Shown here: piece by piece, positions 38,764-46,914 of the stretch
How the letters are laid out: each line of letters starts with the position of its first letter
How positions within the stretch are numbered: position 1 is the first letter of the stretch
Assembly (NCBI RefSeq): GCF_016446475.1
Contig: NZ_JAEHFP010000014.1
Location: forward strand, 1 to 52,176
Source: Paracoccus binzhouensis
GTDB lineage: Bacteria; Pseudomonadota; Alphaproteobacteria; Rhodobacterales; Rhodobacteraceae
DNA length: 52,176 nt
Reading direction: 5' to 3'
Program-made: the position numbers and the translations under genes
Notes under the pieces: model-generated
The model's input: the letters and a program-made list of their open reading frames with translations, nothing else
The model's database searches: none
Told to the model about the DNA's origin: nothing

Positions 38764-39087
38764 ATGACCCGGATCGCAAAGGAATTCGACGGCCAGACCG
38801 TGATCTGCACCTTCGAGGTGACGCCCGGCTCGGCGCATGACGTCATCGACGCGCTGAGCGACGCCTATCAGCATGTGATCAGCCGCCAGCCCGGCTATAT
38901 CTCGGGGGCGATCCATCTGAACGACGCGCAGACTCGCATCGCCACCTATTCGCAATGGCGCGACCGGCGCGACTATCAGGCCATGCTGCGCAGCCCCGAG
39001 ATGCGCGAGAGAAACCGCGCCATCGCCGCCATGTGCCGGCATTTCGAGCCGGTGATGTACGAGGTGATCGACACCTGGCAGGCCTGA
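38764..39087 (+). CDS. Antibiotic biosynthesis monooxygenase (ABM) domain protein
   Basis: This 107-residue protein is a small ferredoxin-like dimeric alpha+beta barrel domain of the ABM/quinol monooxygenase-like superfamily. The pattern is a first strand VICTFEVTPG, then SQPGY-like SRQPGYISGAIHLND, and ATYSQWRDRRDYQAML with the conserved Trp. Members include quinone monooxygenases and stress-response proteins, and many have no known substrate. A ribosome binding site AGGAG lies about 12 bases before the ATG. It stands alone upstream of parA. Confidence 0.8.
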   Translation: MTRIAKEFDGQTVICTFEVTPGSAHDVIDALSDAYQHVISRQPGYISGAIHLNDAQTRIATYSQWRDRRDYQAMLRSPEMRERNRAIAAMCRHFEPVMYEVIDTWQA

Positions 39088-39202
39088 GGCGCCCGGCGAT
39101 GCTGCAGCTGCGAAAAAGCCTCGCCTTGCGCGCGTTTCGCCCCTAGTCTGGCGGGAAACGGCCCGCAGCGCCGTGCGGGCCAAGGCTGGAACGGAGGGGC
39201 TC

Positions 39203-39838
39203 ATGGCAGGACGCATCATCACGGTTGCCCAGCAGAAGGGCGGCTCGGGCAAGACGACCATCGCGGTGAACCTGGCGGTGGCGCTGCGCGGGCGCGGGCA
39301 TTCCGTCGCGCTGCTGGACACCGATCCGCAGGGCAGCATGGGGCGCTGGTTCCTGGAACGGCTGGGCCGGCTGGGCGAGGACGAGGCGCTGGACTTCTCG
39401 ACCTCCTCGGCCTGGGGAGCCAGCTACGAATCCGACAAGCTGAAGAAGCGCTTCGACTACGTCATCATCGACACGCCGCCCAAGATCGACAGCGACCTGC
39501 GCCCGGCGCTACGGGTGGCCGATCTGGTGCTGGTGCCGGTGGCGACCAGCCATGTCGACCTCTGGGCGACAGAGGGGGTGCTGGACCTGGCCCGGCGCGA
39601 GAAATGCGACATGCTGATCGTGCTGAACCGCACCCGGCCGCATACCCGCCTGGCGGTGGAGGTGGCCGAGAAGGCCGAGGAACTGGGCGCCGAGGTGGCC
39701 GGGTCGCAGATTGCCAACCGCGTCGGCTATGCCGAGACGCTGGGGCAGGGGCTGGGGGCCGGCGACGGGTCGCGCCACGTCCAGGCGCGGGCCGAGGTCG
39801 AGGCGCTGACCGACGAGATCCTCGCCCGGCTGCCCTGA
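39203..39838 (+). CDS. Orphan ParA/MinD-type ATPase
   Basis: This 211-residue ATPase has the deviant Walker A motif QQKGGSGKTT (residues 9-18), LLDTDPQGS and VIIDTPPKID. It is short and lacks the N-terminal DNA-binding extension of plasmid ParA, resembling small ParA-like proteins that position cargo such as chemoreceptors or storage granules, or that partition plasmids. No parB or cargo gene is beside it, so its role is open. The ATG at 39203 follows a GGAGGGG ribosome binding site. Upstream in-frame codons add nothing family-like. Confidence 0.85.
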   Translation: MAGRIITVAQQKGGSGKTTIAVNLAVALRGRGHSVALLDTDPQGSMGRWFLERLGRLGEDEALDFSTSSAWGASYESDKLKKRFDYVIIDTPPKIDSDLRPALRVADLVLVPVATSHVDLWATEGVLDLARREKCDMLIVLNRTRPHTRLAVEVAEKAEELGAEVAGSQIANRVGYAETLGQGLGAGDGSRHVQARAEVEALTDEILARLP

Positions 39839-39840
39839 GA

Positions 39841-39858
39841 TCGGCGGCGTTCCGCCGA
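39841..39858 (+). terminator. Short hairpin after parA-like gene
   Basis: TCGGCGG (39841-39847) and CCGCCGA (39852-39858) form a 7-base-pair stem with a CGTT loop, two bases past the stop codon. There is no U-run, so termination may be weak or factor-assisted. Confidence 0.45.
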
Positions 39859-39933
39859 GTTCTCCGGGGACGGGAAACCCGCGCGCGCGCCCTGCGTTGT
39901 CGCCGAGTTGTCCGCGTCGAAGGAGACCTTCCC

Positions 39934-40224
39934 ATGAAGCCGATCCTGCCTGTCCTGATGCTTTCCCCCTTGCTGGCGGCGGGCTGCGTGCCGGAACCGA
40001 CCGCCCCGGAACCCGCCGTCCCGCCCGCGGCTGCCGAGGACGGCTGCGGCGCCAGCCGCTATCTGCCGCTGATCGGCCAGACGGGCCCGACCATCAGCGT
40101 GCCGGCCAATACGCCCTATCGCAGCTACAAGACCGGCGATCCGGTCACCATGGACTTCAATCCCGCCCGGCTGAACTTCGAGCACGACGAGACCGGCAAG
40201 CTGGTCCGGGTGAGCTGCGGCTGA
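39934..40224 (+). CDS. Lipoprotein of the peptidase inhibitor I78 type
   Basis: This 96-residue protein starts with a lipoprotein signal ending in LAAGC (cysteine at residue 17). A Pro/Ala-rich spacer and a compact domain follow, with CGASRYLPLIGQTGP, VPANTPYRSYKTGDPVTMDF and FNPARLNFEHDETGKLVRV. That pattern matches the I78 inhibitor family (potato-inhibitor-like elastase inhibitors such as Aspergillus elastase inhibitor AFUEI). It would be anchored in the periplasm. The start at 39934 follows AAGGAGA. Inhibitory activity is not proven for most bacterial members. Confidence 0.75.
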   Translation: MKPILPVLMLSPLLAAGCVPEPTAPEPAVPPAAAEDGCGASRYLPLIGQTGPTISVPANTPYRSYKTGDPVTMDFNPARLNFEHDETGKLVRVSCG

Positions 40225-40247
40225 CGCGGCGCCCGGCGTCGCGGCCG

Positions 40248-40272
40248 CATGGGTATTTGGGCAACGAAGAAG
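40248..40272 (-). repeat. Terminator-tail repeat, copy 3 (after uvrB)
   Basis: On the minus strand this reads CTTCTTCGTTG followed by CCCAAATACCCATG. It is a close match to the copies at 2331 and 29717. It starts one base beyond the uvrB 3' palindrome, and lies just after the convergent I78 gene. Confidence 0.7.
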
Positions 40273-40273
40273 G

Positions 40274-40287
40274 GGCCGGCGCCGGCC
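40274..40287 (-). terminator. Palindromic terminator of uvrB
   Basis: GGCCGGCGCCGGCC is a perfect 14-base palindrome, 7 bases past the uvrB stop codon. In RNA it would fold as a 5-base-pair GC stem with a GCGC loop, extended by flanking AAGG/CCTT pairing with a bulge. The repeat tail follows. Confidence 0.5.
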
Positions 40288-40294
40288 TTGCGGG

Positions 40295-42481
40295 TCAGGA
40301 TCGCCGCCGGGGCCGCTTGTTGCCGCCGCGCTGCCCGGCGCGGCCGGCGGTCGAGCGGCCCGAGGATTTCACCGCCGCCTCGGCCGCCTCCTCGATCGCC
40401 GATTGCCGGGCCAGAGGGTCGTCGGCGACGGCCAGTTCCACCGCCTCGAGCCGCTTGACCTCATCGCGCAGCCGGGCGGCCTCCTCGAATTCCAGGTTCT
40501 CGGCCGCCTTGCGCATCTGCGCCCGCAGCGCGTCCAGATGCGCGGCGAGATTGGCGCCCACCAGGGGCTTGTCGATGCGGGTGGTGATCCGCGACTGGTC
40601 GGTGTCGCCCTGCCAGAGCCCGGCCAGCACGTCCTCGACGTTCTTGCGCACGGTCTGCGGGGTGATGCCGTGTTCGAGGTTGTAGGCCATCTGCTTCTGT
40701 CGCCGGCGCTCGGTCTCGGCCATGGCGCGCTCCATGCTGCCGGTGATGCGGTCCGCATACATGATGACGCGGCCGTCGGCGTTGCGCGCCGCCCGGCCGA
40801 TGGTCTGGATCAGCGAGGTTTCCGAGCGCAGGAAGCCCTCCTTGTCCGCATCCAGGATGGCGACCAGCCCGCATTCGGGGATGTCGAGCCCCTCGCGCAA
40901 CAGGTTGATGCCGACCAGCACATCGAAGGCGCCGAGCCGCAGGTCGCGCAGGATCTCGATGCGCTCGATGGTGTCGATGTCGCTGTGCATGTAGCGCACG
41001 CGGATGCCCTGTTCGTGCAGGTATTCGGTCAGGTCCTCGGCCATGCGCTTGGTCAGCGTGGTGACCAGCGTGCGCATGCCTGCGGCCGAGACCTTGCGCA
41101 CCTCGTCCAGCAGGTCGTCCACCTGCATCTCGACGGGCCTGATCTCGATCTGCGGGTCGATCAGGCCGGTGGGGCGGATGACCTGCTCGGTAAAGACGCC
41201 GCCGGTCTGGTCCAATTCCCATTGCGCCGGCGTGGCGCTGACGAAGACGGATTGCGGGCGCATGGCGTCCCATTCCTCGAACTTCAGCGGCCGGTTGTCC
41301 ATGCAACTGGGCAGGCGGAAGCCGTGTTCGGCCAGGGTGAACTTGCGCCGGAAGTCGCCGCGATACATGCCGCCGATCTGCGGAACGCTGACATGGGATT
41401 CGTCCGCGAAGACGATGGCGTTGTCGGGAATGAACTCGAAGAGCGTGGGCGGCGGCTCGCCCGGGGCGCGGCCGGTCAGATAGCGGGAATAGTTCTCGAT
41501 CCCGTTGCAAACGCCTGTTGCTTCAAGCATTTCCAGGTCAAAGTTCGTGCGCTGTTCCAGCCGCTGGGCTTCCAGCAGCTTGCCCTCGTCGGTGAGTTGC
41601 TTCAGCCGCGCCTGAAGTTCGGCGCGTATCCCCTTGATTGCCTGCTGCAAGGTCGGGCGCGGGGTGACGTAATGGCTGTTGGCGTAGATGCGGATCTGCT
41701 GGAAGCTGTCGGTCTTCGCCCCGGTCAGCGGGTCGAATTCGGTAATGGATTCAAGCTCGTTGCCGAAGAAGTCGAAGCGCCAGGCCCGGTCCTCCAGGTG
41801 GGCGGGCCAGACCTCGATCACATCGCCGCGCACCCGGAAGCCGCCGCGCTGGAAGGCGGCATCGAGGCGGCGATATTGCTGCGCCACAAGCTCGGCCAGG
41901 AATTCGCGCTGGTCATAGAGCTGGCCGACCACCATGTCCTGGGTCATCGCCGAATAGGTCTCGACCGAGCCGATGCCGTAGATGCAGCTGACCGAGGCGA
42001 CGATGATCACGTCGTCGCGTTCCAGCAGCGCCCGGGTGGCCGAGTGGCGCATCCGGTCGATGGCCTCGTTGATCTGCGATTCCTTCTCGATATAGGTGTC
42101 CGAGCGCGGCACATAGGCCTCGGGCTGATAGTAGTCGTAATAGCTGACGAAGTATTCCACGGCATTGTCGGGGAAGAAGCCCTTGAACTCGCCGTATAAT
42201 TGCGCGGCCAGGGTCTTGTTCGGGGCCAGGATGATGGCGGGGCGCTGCGTCGCCTCGATCACCTTGGCCATGGTATAGGTCTTGCCGGTGCCGGTGGCGC
42301 CCAGCAGCACCTGGTCGCGCTCGCCCTCCATGACCCCGCGGGACAGTTCGGCGATGGCGGTGGGCTGGTCGCCGGCCGGCTGGAACTCGGATTGCATGAC
42401 GAAGCGCTTGCCGCCCTCCAGCTTGGGCCGGGTCACCTCGGCATGGCGCGCGACGGGGGCGTTGGTGTTGTTGTGGCCCAT
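40295..42481 (-). CDS. uvrB: UvrABC system protein B (excinuclease)
   Basis: UvrB verifies damage handed over by UvrA and recruits UvrC for incision in nucleotide excision repair. The 728-residue protein has Walker [10 protein letters not shown], the damage-contacting beta-hairpin region [20 protein letters not shown], Walker B ADESHVS, helicase motifs V and VI in [13 protein letters not shown] and QTIGRAARN, and a C-terminal UVR domain. The tail is longer than in E. coli (673 residues) and ends with a very basic stretch. The ATG at 42481 has an AAAGGTG ribosome binding site. In-frame codons upstream are not family-like. Confidence 0.97.
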   Translation of the reverse strand: MGHNNTNAPVARHAEVTRPKLEGGKRFVMQSEFQPAGDQPTAIAELSRGVMEGERDQVLLGATGTGKTYTMAKVIEATQRPAIILAPNKTLAAQLYGEFKGFFPDNAVEYFVSYYDYYQPEAYVPRSDTYIEKESQINEAIDRMRHSATRALLERDDVIIVASVSCIYGIGSVETYSAMTQDMVVGQLYDQREFLAELVAQQYRRLDAAFQRGGFRVRGDVIEVWPAHLEDRAWRFDFFGNELESITEFDPLTGAKTDSFQQIRIYANSHYVTPRPTLQQAIKGIRAELQARLKQLTDEGKLLEAQRLEQRTNFDLEMLEATGVCNGIENYSRYLTGRAPGEPPPTLFEFIPDNAIVFADESHVSVPQIGGMYRGDFRRKFTLAEHGFRLPSCMDNRPLKFEEWDAMRPQSVFVSATPAQWELDQTGGVFTEQVIRPTGLIDPQIEIRPVEMQVDDLLDEVRKVSAAGMRTLVTTLTKRMAEDLTEYLHEQGIRVRYMHSDIDTIERIEILRDLRLGAFDVLVGINLLREGLDIPECGLVAILDADKEGFLRSETSLIQTIGRAARNADGRVIMYADRITGSMERAMAETERRRQKQMAYNLEHGITPQTVRKNVEDVLAGLWQGDTDQSRITTRIDKPLVGANLAAHLDALRAQMRKAAENLEFEEAARLRDEVKRLEAVELAVADDPLARQSAIEEAAEAAVKSSGRSTAGRAGQRGGNKRPRRRS

Positions 42482-42482
42482 G

Positions 42483-42497
42483 GTTTCACCTTTGTTC
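42483..42497. promoter_or_regulatory. Near-match to alphaproteobacterial LexA box in front of uvrB
   Basis: GTTT-N7-GTTC occupies 42483-42497, one mismatch from the GTTC-N7-GTTC consensus used by LexA in alphaproteobacteria. It overlaps the uvrB ribosome binding site, one base upstream of the start codon. SOS control of a uvr gene is plausible, but the position is unusual and a near-match can occur by chance. Confidence 0.2.
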
Positions 42498-42660
42498 CTG
42501 CCTGGGTGAATCTGGCGCTTTCGCGCCGCGATGCAAGCCCGGCCGGAGCGGATCGGGCGACAATCCTGTCCTTGCGGCAGGAAATCGCGCCCCGGGGATC
42601 TTGATCGACCGCCCCGCATCGGGGATAAGGCAGGCAAGCAAGAACAGAGGGTTCCCGCCA

Positions 42661-42972
42661 ATGCTTGTCCGCATCTACAAGCCTGCCCGCAATGCGATGC
42701 AATCGGGCGTCGCGCGCACCAAGGAATGGGTGCTGGTCTTTCCGGCCGCCGACCCGCGCGAGATCGATCCGCTGATGGGCTGGACCAGCAGCGACGACAC
42801 CCAGGCCCAGGTGCGGCTGCGCTTCGAGACCCGCAAGCAGGCCGAGGATTACGCCCGCGAGAACGGGCTTGACTACGAGGTGATCGAGCCGCATGGCCGC
42901 GCCGCCAATATCCGCCCCCGCGGCTATGGCGAGAATTTCGCCTATGACCGCCGGGCGCCCTGGACGCACTGA
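42661..42972 (+). CDS. ETC complex I subunit, NDUFS4 homologue
   Basis: This 103-residue protein is the bacterial counterpart of the mitochondrial complex I accessory subunit NDUFS4, found in alphaproteobacteria such as Paracoccus. Conserved stretches are [14 protein letters not shown] at the start, [26 protein letters not shown], and the C-terminal [19 protein letters not shown]. It binds on the hydrophilic arm near the NADH-oxidising module. The gene lies away from the nuo operon. The ATG at 42661 gives the expected N-terminus, while an earlier in-frame ATG (42601) would add unrelated sequence. Confidence 0.92.
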   Translation: MLVRIYKPARNAMQSGVARTKEWVLVFPAADPREIDPLMGWTSSDDTQAQVRLRFETRKQAEDYARENGLDYEVIEPHGRAANIRPRGYGENFAYDRRAPWTH

Positions 42973-42983
42973 GCGTTCCCCCG

Positions 42984-43056
42984 GATTCGAGTATTTGCGG
43001 AACAGAGAAGGCCGGGGCGCCGCGCCCCAGCCTTCTGCGTTGTCCAGATACCCGGA
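42984..43056. terminator. Bidirectional terminator with degenerate repeat tails on both sides
   Basis: The core hairpin (43007-43035) pairs GAAGGC with GCCTTC and GGGGCG with CGCCCC around a CCG loop, 12 base pairs with one mismatch. Each side carries a degenerate copy of the window's repeat tail: GAGTATTTGCGGAAC on the left and GTTGTCCAGATACCC on the right. It lies between convergent genes (NDUFS4 homologue and the glutamine synthetase-like gene), 11 and 15 bases from their stop codons, so it can serve both. Confidence 0.75.
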
Positions 43057-43071
43057 TGGCGAAGAGGCCGC

Positions 43072-44403
43072 TCAGACGGTGTCGAGATAAAGCTCGACGG
43101 TTTCCTCGTCGGAAAGCTCGGCCATGTAATGCAGCTCCTGCCGCTTGGTCATGACGAAATTCTCGATCAGATGCGCCGGGAAGATACGCCTGATCTCGGG
43201 TGAAGCCTCGAAGGCGTCGATGGCCGCGCCCCAGGTCCCGGGCAGCTGTTCCAGCCCCTGTTCATAGGCATTGCCGCGGATCGGCGGCGGCGGTTCGGCC
43301 TTGTCCTCGATGCCGTTCAGCGCCGCACCCAAAACCGCCGCAACGGTCAGGTAGGGATTCACGTCGCCGCCGGCCACGCGATGCTCGATCCGGCGGGCTT
43401 TCGGGCCGGAGGAGGGAATGCGGATGGCCGATGTGCGGTTCTCGTAGGCCCAGCCGATGCCGGTCGGCGCATGGGCGTTGGGCACCAGCCGGTCGTAACT
43501 GTTCTCGTGCGGGGCAAAGACCAGGGTCGAGCCGGGCATGGCGGCAAGGCAGCCGGCGACGGCATGGCGCAGCACCGCCGAGCCCTCGTCGCCGCCATCG
43601 TCGAAGACGTTGCGGCCCCGCCGGTCCAGCACCGAGAAATGCATGTGCATCCCCGAGCCGTTCCATTCCTCATAGGGCTTGGCCATGAAGGACCCGGCAA
43701 AGCCGTATTGCCGCGCCAGCCCCTTGACCAGCAGCTTGAACAGCCAGGCGTCGTCGGCGGCCTTCAGCGGGTCGGGCTGGTGCATCAGGTTGATCTCGAA
43801 CTGGCCCGGCGCGGCTTCCGAGATTGCGGTGTCGGCGGGAATGTCCATCGCCTCGCAGGCCTGGTAGAGCGCGGTGAAGAAGCGGTCGAAGGCATCCAGC
43901 GCCCGCAGGCTCAGCGTCTCGGCCCCGGTGCGGCGCTTGCCCGAGCGCGGGCTGGGCGGCACCCGCAGCTGGCCGCCGGAATCGTCGATCAGGAAGAATT
44001 CCAGCTCGGTCGCCACCACCGGGGTCAGGCCGGCGGCCTTGTAGCGGTCCACGACGCGGGCCAGCGCCTGGCGCGGGTCGCCCTCATAGGGGCGGCCGTC
44101 CAGGTGGAACATCCAGATCGGCAAGAGGCCGGTCGGCGCCTCGAGCCAGGGCATGGGCATGAAGCCGCGCTCGGTCGGCAGCAACAGCCCGTCGGGATCG
44201 CCGGCCTGGAAGACCAGCGGGCTGTCCTCGATATCCTCGCCCCAGATGTCCATGTTCAGCACCGAGAACGGGAATTTCGTGCCCTCGGTCAGAACCTTGT
44301 CGGCAAAGCGCGCCGGAACCCGCTTGCCGCGCGCCACGCCGTTCAGGTCGGCAGCCGCGACGCGGATGGTCTTGACGTCCGGATGCTCGCGCAGCCAGTC
44401 CAT
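43072..44403 (-). CDS. Glutamine synthetase family ligase (gamma-glutamyl-amine synthetase-like)
   Basis: This 443-residue protein has the glutamine synthetase fold with the metal-binding ELEFFL and [11 protein letters not shown] segments. The ATP and glutamate site is in [12 protein letters not shown] and the [10 protein letters not shown] and [14 protein letters not shown] motifs are also present. Overall it is closer to the PuuA group, which joins glutamate to amines such as putrescine, than to nitrogen-assimilating GlnA. The first residues, [22 protein letters not shown], match that group. It is the last gene of an amino-acid ABC transporter operon, 3 bases after a permease gene, so its substrate probably enters through that transporter or arises from it. 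Confidence 0.82.
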   Translation of the reverse strand: MDWLREHPDVKTIRVAAADLNGVARGKRVPARFADKVLTEGTKFPFSVLNMDIWGEDIEDSPLVFQAGDPDGLLLPTERGFMPMPWLEAPTGLLPIWMFHLDGRPYEGDPRQALARVVDRYKAAGLTPVVATELEFFLIDDSGGQLRVPPSPRSGKRRTGAETLSLRALDAFDRFFTALYQACEAMDIPADTAISEAAPGQFEINLMHQPDPLKAADDAWLFKLLVKGLARQYGFAGSFMAKPYEEWNGSGMHMHFSVLDRRGRNVFDDGGDEGSAVLRHAVAGCLAAMPGSTLVFAPHENSYDRLVPNAHAPTGIGWAYENRTSAIRIPSSGPKARRIEHRVAGGDVNPYLTVAAVLGAALNGIEDKAEPPPPIRGNAYEQGLEQLPGTWGAAIDAFEASPEIRRIFPAHLIENFVMTKRQELHYMAELSDEETVELYLDTV

Positions 44404-44406
44404 GGA

Positions 44407-45234
44407 TCACCTGACGAGATTGGGCCGGTAGCGGATCTTCTTCGCCGCGCCGGGCAGATGGCGGTTCAGCCGCCGGTTGACCACCCCGAAGAGCGCGATC
44501 AGCCCCAGGGTCAGAAGGATGAAATAGCCCGCGACGATCGGATAGGCGACGAAGGGGTTGAAGGTCTTGTCGGCGAAATAGTTCGCGTAATAAAGCGAGT
44601 CGCCGCGCTGCTGGAAGGCCGGGAAGCCGGAAAAGAACACCAGCGTCGTGGCGTGGAACAGGAAGATCGCCTCGTTGGTATAGGCCGGCCAGGCCAGGCG
44701 CATGGCGGTCGGCCAGACGACGCGGCGATAGCGGGTCCAGCCGGCCATGCCATAGGCGTCGGCGGCCTCCAGCTCGCCCTTGGGCAGGTTGCGCAGCGCG
44801 CCGTGGAAGATCTCGGCCGAATAGGCAGCGGTGTTCAGCACCAGCACCAGCAGCGCGCCGGCCCAGGCCCGGGTCATCCAGTGGGTCTGCACGGTGATGC
44901 CCAGCACCTCGATGCCGGCGCGGGGCAGCTGGACCAGCATCTCGTAGGCCAGGAAGAACTGGATGAAGAGCGGGCTGCCGCGGAACAGGAAGACGAACCA
45001 TTCCGCCGGCTTGCGCAGCAGCGGGTTGCGGCTGGCCTTGGCCACTGCCAGCGCATTGGCCAGGAAGAAGCCGAAGAACACCGCCAGCGCGCCGAAATAG
45101 AGGTTCCAGATCAGCCCGGAACCGATCAGCGTCATCTGCTCGCACAGGCTGAAGCCGCTGCGCGGCAGCAGCCGCTCGCCCATGCCGATGGCGCGCAGCC
45201 CGTAATCCTGGAGGGTCTGCAGGCACTGGTTCAT
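44407..45234 (-). CDS. Polar amino acid ABC transporter permease (HisM-like)
   Basis: This 275-residue membrane protein has about five spans. The permease signature that contacts the ATPase is in EIFHGALRNLPKGELEAADAYGM. FLFRGSPLFIQFFLAYE is typical of the His/Glu/Gln family of amino-acid permeases. Its start overlaps the stop of the other permease as ATGA. The two permeases would form the heterodimeric channel in the inner membrane. Confidence 0.9.
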   Translation of the reverse strand: MNQCLQTLQDYGLRAIGMGERLLPRSGFSLCEQMTLIGSGLIWNLYFGALAVFFGFFLANALAVAKASRNPLLRKPAEWFVFLFRGSPLFIQFFLAYEMLVQLPRAGIEVLGITVQTHWMTRAWAGALLVLVLNTAAYSAEIFHGALRNLPKGELEAADAYGMAGWTRYRRVVWPTAMRLAWPAYTNEAIFLFHATTLVFFSGFPAFQQRGDSLYYANYFADKTFNPFVAYPIVAGYFILLTLGLIALFGVVNRRLNRHLPGAAKKIRYRPNLVR

Positions 45235-46109
45235 GTCGCGGCCTTCCGCATCGCCTCGCCGGCGGCGGTGGCCTGCCCGGCCGAGAGCCGCGCCCGGAGC
45301 CGGTCGAAGATCCGTTCCGAGCCCCAGGTCATCAGCAGGTAGAAGACCAGGATGGCGAGGAAATAGTAAAGCCGCCAGTCGGGATGCCGATAGGCATAGG
45401 CGCTGGTCTTGGCCGATCCAAGCTCGCGCGCCCAGTAGACGATGTCCTCGATGCCCAGCACGAACAGCAGCGGCGTGGCCTTGATCAGGATCATCCACAG
45501 GTTGGCCAGGCCGGGCAGGGCATAGGTCCACATCTGCGGGATCAGGATGCGCCGGTTCACCTGGCGCGGGCTCATGCCATAGGCCTCGGCGGTCTCGAGC
45601 TGGGCGCGCGGCACCGCGGCCATGGCGCCGTGCAGCACGTTGGCGGCGAAGGCGCCGAACACCACCGAGAAGGCGACCACCGCCAGGAAGATGCCGTAAA
45701 GCTGGTGCACCCATTCCGGCGAGGTCGAGAGCGGCAGCTTGGCGGCGGCGCAGACGATGAACTCGTTGCCCTGCCGCACCGGCACCGACGGGTCGCAATA
45801 GACGCGCGAGCGCAGCCATTCGAAACCCTGGTCCAGGGCGATGGGCACGAACAGGAAGAAGATGATGTCGGGCACGCCGCGCACCATCGCGGTATAGATG
45901 CGCCCGAACCAGCGCAGCGGCGCCAGGCGCGACCGCGCGGCCATGGCGCCGCCGAAGCCGAACAGCAGTGCCACCGGCGCGGTGACCGCCAGAAGCGCCA
46001 GCACCGTGCCGAAGCTGGCATAGAACAGCATGTGGCTGCCGGTCGTCAGATAGCATGACAACCAGGCCAGGCCCTGCAGGGCAGAGGGATCGGTGCAGAA
46101 GGGGAACAT
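45231..46109 (-). CDS. Polar amino acid ABC transporter permease (HisQ-like)
   Basis: This 292-residue permease has the family segment YTAMVRGVPDIIFFLFVPIA and the ATPase-contact loop LHGAMAAVPRAQLETAEAYGM. A hydrophilic loop of about 50 residues (about 100-130), with CDPSVPVRQGNEFIVCAA, would face the periplasm. The ATG at 46109 gives a short leader before the first span. It lies 59 bases past the binding-protein gene, with a strong hairpin between them. Confidence 0.9.
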   Translation of the reverse strand: MFPFCTDPSALQGLAWLSCYLTTGSHMLFYASFGTVLALLAVTAPVALLFGFGGAMAARSRLAPLRWFGRIYTAMVRGVPDIIFFLFVPIALDQGFEWLRSRVYCDPSVPVRQGNEFIVCAAAKLPLSTSPEWVHQLYGIFLAVVAFSVVFGAFAANVLHGAMAAVPRAQLETAEAYGMSPRQVNRRILIPQMWTYALPGLANLWMILIKATPLLFVLGIEDIVYWARELGSAKTSAYAYRHPDWRLYYFLAILVFYLLMTWGSERIFDRLRARLSAGQATAAGEAMRKAAT

Positions 46110-46124
46110 CGTGTCGCCGGGTTG

Positions 46125-46154
46125 GCCGCCGCGCGCCCCGGGGGCCGCGGCGGC
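46125..46154 (-). terminator. Intercistronic hairpin between binding protein and permease genes
   Basis: GCCGCCGCG (46125-46133) and CGCGGCGGC (46146-46154) form a perfect 9-base-pair stem with a 12-base GC-rich loop. It lies inside a polycistronic operon, 14 bases past the binding-protein stop. Such hairpins often cause partial termination or protect upstream mRNA, so that more binding protein than permease is made. Confidence 0.6.
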
Positions 46155-46168
46155 GTCAGTCAGTCAGG

Positions 46169-46891
46169 TCATTCGTAGGTCTGCGCGTCCTCGCCGAAAT
46201 GCTGCTTGATCAGCGCGTTCAGGCTGCCATCCTGCTTCATGGAATCGATGGCCGCGTTCAGCTTGTCGCGCAGATCGGCGTCGGACTGGCGCAGGCCGAT
46301 GCCGATGCCCTCGTCCAGCCGCACCTGCTCGCCCACGAAGACCAGGTCGTTGCTGTCCTCGACGAAGGGGCGCATGACCTCGTGGTCGCCGAAGGCGGCG
46401 TCGGCCTCGCCGTTGCGGACAGCGGCGAAGACCTGGTCGATATTGGGATATTCCAGCATCGTCGCCTTGGTGCCGGCGACATGGGCGGCCTGCACGGTTC
46501 CGGTCTGCACCGCGATGATGCCGCCCTCCAGGTCGGCGCCCTCATCCAGCGCCACATAGGAGGAAGGCGCGGGCGGCAGGTAGTCCTGGGTGAAGGCGAT
46601 GGCCTTCTTGCGCTCCTCGTTGATGCTCATCGCCGCCATGATCGCGTCATAGTTCGACGAGACCAGGTTGGGGATGATCGAATCCCAGTCGTTCTTGACC
46701 CAGGTGCATTGCAGCTCGGCGCGCTTGCACAGCGCGTTGCCCAGGTCCACCTCGAAGCCGGCCAGCTGGCCCTGTTCGTTGACGAGGTTGTAGGGAGGAT
46801 AGGCGCCCTCGGTGGCGATGCGCACGGTCTGCGCCATGCCCATGCCCGTGGTCAGGACGAGCGCCGCGGCGGCAAGCATCAGTTTCTTCAT
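46169..46891 (-). CDS. Periplasmic amino-acid binding protein of ABC transporter
   Basis: This 240-residue protein starts with a signal peptide (about residues 1-20, MKKLMLAAAALVLTTGMGMA). It is a type II periplasmic binding protein of the lysine/arginine/ornithine/histidine group (SBP family 3). RIATEGAYPPYNLVNEQGQLAGFEVDL-type opening and the DWDSIIPNLVSSNYDAIMAAM segment are diagnostic, and two cysteines (CKRAELQC) could form a disulfide. The start at 46891 follows an AGGAGAG ribosome binding site. The ligand is probably a basic or polar amino acid or opine. Confidence 0.92.
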   Translation of the reverse strand: MKKLMLAAAALVLTTGMGMAQTVRIATEGAYPPYNLVNEQGQLAGFEVDLGNALCKRAELQCTWVKNDWDSIIPNLVSSNYDAIMAAMSINEERKKAIAFTQDYLPPAPSSYVALDEGADLEGGIIAVQTGTVQAAHVAGTKATMLEYPNIDQVFAAVRNGEADAAFGDHEVMRPFVEDSNDLVFVGEQVRLDEGIGIGLRQSDADLRDKLNAAIDSMKQDGSLNALIKQHFGEDAQTYE

Positions 46892-46914
46892 TTCCCACTC
46901 TCCTGTTGGTCTTT

